From Bacillus niameyensis (GTDB taxonomy: Bacteria; Bacillota; Bacilli; Bacillales; Bacillaceae_C): 64,000 nucleotides of DNA. The notes below the pieces were generated by a model. The model made no database searches and was not told the DNA's origin. It saw nothing but the letters and a program-made list of their open reading frames with translations. Where the stretch lies: contig NZ_LN831197.1 in the NCBI RefSeq assembly GCF_001375535.1, positions 1,617,622 through 1,681,621 of the forward strand, written 5' to 3'. Each line of letters opens with the position of its first letter. Position 1 is the first letter of the stretch. Shown here piece by piece: positions 61,873-64,000 of this stretch. The translations under genes and the position numbers were made by a program.

Positions 61873-63513
61873 TTACGTCCTCCTTTTTTCACGATATTCC
61901 TGTGGGGATTGCTGGGTACGTTTTTTGAAATAAAAGTTGAAATAAGAAGGGGAATTAAAGCCTAACATCATCGCAATTTTTTGTATCGCCATTTCAGTAT
62001 GATTTAAGTAATAGGTCGCTTGCTTCATTCTCAATTCATCAATTACATCAGATAAATTTTTGCCTGTTTGCTCCTTATAGAATCGCGATAAATAGGATGG
62101 ATTGAAGTGAACGTGATCTGCTATGGCGGTAAGAGAAATGTCTCCTGCAAGATTGTTTTGGATATAATTATTCACCGTAAGTATAATTTTTCTTTTTCCT
62201 TCTTCTTTCCACTCTGCTTTATAATGACAAATTGTATTAATCATATAGACAATGCTTTCCTTCGAATCAAATAAAACAGGAAACTTTTGGAGCCTTTTTT
62301 GAATACTGTCCTCCTGTCTTTTAACAACCTCTTGATACAAACCTTTATTACGTAAAAACCCTAATATTAGTTTGGAAATTGAAAATAAAAAATCTGTCAT
62401 TTCTATATTGGAATATTCATTATTTATCATCTGATCAAATAATCCGTCAATGATTTTTAGTGCTTGTTGTTCTCGTCCCTCTGATATTGCAGTTTCTAAT
62501 TTTATTAATTGCTTTTTCCACTCCTTATCATCAAATACCACGCTCTCTAAGTGGTAAAAGGGATTGGTTTTACTTTGATCAATGATAATCATACCTTCCG
62601 AAAAAGAAGACAAGAATTTCAATATGTCAAGCATTTGTTGAAAATCTTTGTTTACTAGATTGATATTGACAGGTCTCTTACCTATTACAAAATTCACTTT
62701 TCTATTCATCTTTCGAGAATAACTTTCTTGAATGCTTTCAAGCAATCGCTTGCTATACTCCCTAATCGTTTCCCATTTTACTGTTTTATTTCCGTAGAAT
62801 ATTCCCTCTATTTTCTGCGGTTGAATAAACCAAATAACTAAATGTTGATATATACAATACTCAAGCAGTAGATTAGGGTGTAGTTCTTGTTTCATTGTTT
62901 CATGGAGTAGTAATAAATCTTGAAAACTGGGGGCTTTATTGTATTTTAGTTCACCTGCTACTAGCAACCACTGCTCTTCTAAATCAATTTCAAACGAACT
63001 CTTGATCTGAGAATAACTTTGGCACAAATTTTCCATACTCTCTCCGTCTAAAACTAATTTAAGAAATTCTTTTTTTAATAAAGGAGTTATTTCTTCCATC
63101 CACTTTCTGTTAGCTTCTAGACTTGCCTGCACCGATCTTTCCTCTTCTATTTTCTGGATAGACTTCTGTACAGCATTTATCAATACTTGATCATCTTCTG
63201 TTTTCAAAACATAACTATCGATATTTCGCTTAACAGCATCATAAACATATTCAAATTGATCATACCCAGACAAGAAAATCACTCGACATTTTGGCCATAT
63301 CAATTGTAACTCATCAACAAACTGTAAGCCGTTCGTTTCAGGCATTTTCATATCTGTGATGACAATATCTACTTTTTTTTGCAAAGCGTAATCTAATGCT
63401 TGCTTAGCAGAATAGGCCGAGAACAAATCCAGTTCCATATCTACGTCAGAAAATAATTGGATTAACCCATCAACAATAATAGGTTCATCATCTACAATTA
63501 GGAGATTAAACAT
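61873..63513 (-). CDS. YesN-type response regulator with AraC DNA-binding domain
   Basis: This 546-residue regulator has a receiver domain (1-120) with phosphoacceptor Asp54 in VITDMKMP. A long middle region (about 125-435) follows, and an AraC/XylS double helix-turn-helix occupies about 440-546 (LTAIADHVHFNPSYLSRFYKEQTGKNLSD, in two helices, and the end SPQEYREKRR). It overlaps the kinase gene by 8 bases. Such regulators activate adjacent sugar-uptake operons, here the LplABC-type importer. The start follows AAGGTGG. Confidence 0.94.
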   Translation of the reverse strand: MFNLLIVDDEPIIVDGLIQLFSDVDMELDLFSAYSAKQALDYALQKKVDIVITDMKMPETNGLQFVDELQLIWPKCRVIFLSGYDQFEYVYDAVKRNIDSYVLKTEDDQVLINAVQKSIQKIEEERSVQASLEANRKWMEEITPLLKKEFLKLVLDGESMENLCQSYSQIKSSFEIDLEEQWLLVAGELKYNKAPSFQDLLLLHETMKQELHPNLLLEYCIYQHLVIWFIQPQKIEGIFYGNKTVKWETIREYSKRLLESIQESYSRKMNRKVNFVIGKRPVNINLVNKDFQQMLDILKFLSSFSEGMIIIDQSKTNPFYHLESVVFDDKEWKKQLIKLETAISEGREQQALKIIDGLFDQMINNEYSNIEMTDFLFSISKLILGFLRNKGLYQEVVKRQEDSIQKRLQKFPVLFDSKESIVYMINTICHYKAEWKEEGKRKIILTVNNYIQNNLAGDISLTAIADHVHFNPSYLSRFYKEQTGKNLSDVIDELRMKQATYYLNHTEMAIQKIAMMLGFNSPSYFNFYFKKRTQQSPQEYREKRRT

Positions 63514-64000
63514 TTGCTGAATCCACCTTATTCCATATTTTCATTTCTATTTTCAATCCGCCTAAATGACTCCGACTTGCAAACAAGCCACTTTCATTAC
63601 CGTATTTTAACTTTAATCGATTACAAACGTTAAACATCCCTGTTGTTTCACCGACTTGTTCGGAATGGCTTAATCTTTGCTGGAGATCTAACAGTATTTC
63701 ATCCGATATTGAGCCATTATCTTCAATCACTACATGCAATAAACCATTTTCATTTATTACTTTTATACGCAAAATTCCTTTGTAACTATTTTCCAGTGCA
63801 TGTTCAAAAGCGTTCTCAATAATCGGTTGTAGAATTAAACGCGGGACTATTATGTGTTTCATTTCATCAGTTAATTCTGATGCTTCAAAGCTAATTCGAT
63901 TAGAAAATCTAATTTGTTGAATGCTACAATAGTCTAAAGCATGCTTATACTCTTTCTCAAACTCCACATCATCCGAACTATTCTTTGTAATAAATTGGTA
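63506..64000 (-). CDS. YesM-type sensor histidine kinase, C-terminal part (partial)
   Basis: The reading frame is open to the right edge, so the N-terminal sensor, membrane segments and the phosphoacceptor His are outside the window. Visible are the YesM-type motif EYKHALDYCSIQQIRFSNRI, the N-box LILQPIIENAFEHAL and a G1-like EDNGS. The rest of the ATP lid is degenerate, as usual for this LytS/YesM branch. It pairs with the overlapping YesN-type regulator. Confidence 0.9.
   Translation of the reverse strand, partial: YQFITKNSSDDVEFEKEYKHALDYCSIQQIRFSNRISFEASELTDEMKHIIVPRLILQPIIENAFEHALENSYKGILRIKVINENGLLHVVIEDNGSISDEILLDLQQRLSHSEQVGETTGMFNVCNRLKLKYGNESGLFASRSHLGGLKIEMKIWNKVDSANV

Overview
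The window looks like a chromosomal segment of a low-GC, endospore-former-type Firmicute of the Bacillaceae kind. The reasons are purine-rich Shine-Dalgarno sites, frequent TTG and GTG starts, a serine T-box leader, B. subtilis-like hom-thrC-thrB and lutABC operons, cre-type CcpA sites and YesMN/LplABC-type sugar systems. The genus cannot be fixed from the sequence alone. No rRNA, tRNA, CRISPR array, intact insertion sequence or prophage was seen.

Left part (1-17520, nearly all on the minus strand). This is a large carbohydrate-uptake locus. It reads from right to left: an MsmX-type ATPase, a 992-residue secreted protein joining carbohydrate-binding-like domains to a solute-binding domain, two permeases, an NHL-TPR-Yip1 membrane protein, a secreted DUF5696-type protein, and a second permease pair. 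Then come an OmpR-type two-component system with a small polytopic membrane protein, a lipoprotein solute-binding protein, and the start of a GH20-like glycosidase cut by the window edge. I regard this operon as the most interesting candidate for an undescribed polysaccharide-processing system.

Middle part (17697-39879) is mostly housekeeping or regulatory. It holds a five-gene GntR/ABC-2 transporter operon, hom-thrC-thrB, a His-rich YtkA-like lipoprotein, a membrane-anchored polysaccharide deacetylase, an orphan response regulator, a short FtsH-like protease, and an operon of a Gfo/Idh/MocA oxidoreductase, a TPR/coiled-coil protein and methylglyoxal synthase. These are followed by a T-box-controlled serine operon (class V aminotransferase plus serA), a HAD hydrolase, a small conserved-looking protein and another oxidoreductase.

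Right part (39880-64000) starts with a 102-bp tandem array of hairpins. It continues with a four-gene oxidoreductase/epimerase operon (three Gfo/Idh/MocA proteins and one AP-endonuclease-2-fold protein), lutABC for L-lactate oxidation, and a Gram-positive polysaccharide utilization locus. That locus has a GH95 fucosidase, GH35 beta-galactosidase, GH31 glycosidase, sulfatase, DUF4832-type protein, a LplABC-type importer without its own ATPase, and a YesMN two-component system cut by the right edge. None of its hydrolases has a signal peptide. The likely scheme is import of small fucosylated and/or sulfated oligosaccharides followed by cytoplasmic breakdown, under YesMN induction and CcpA repression. 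A broken second copy of the GH31 5' end lies inside the locus.
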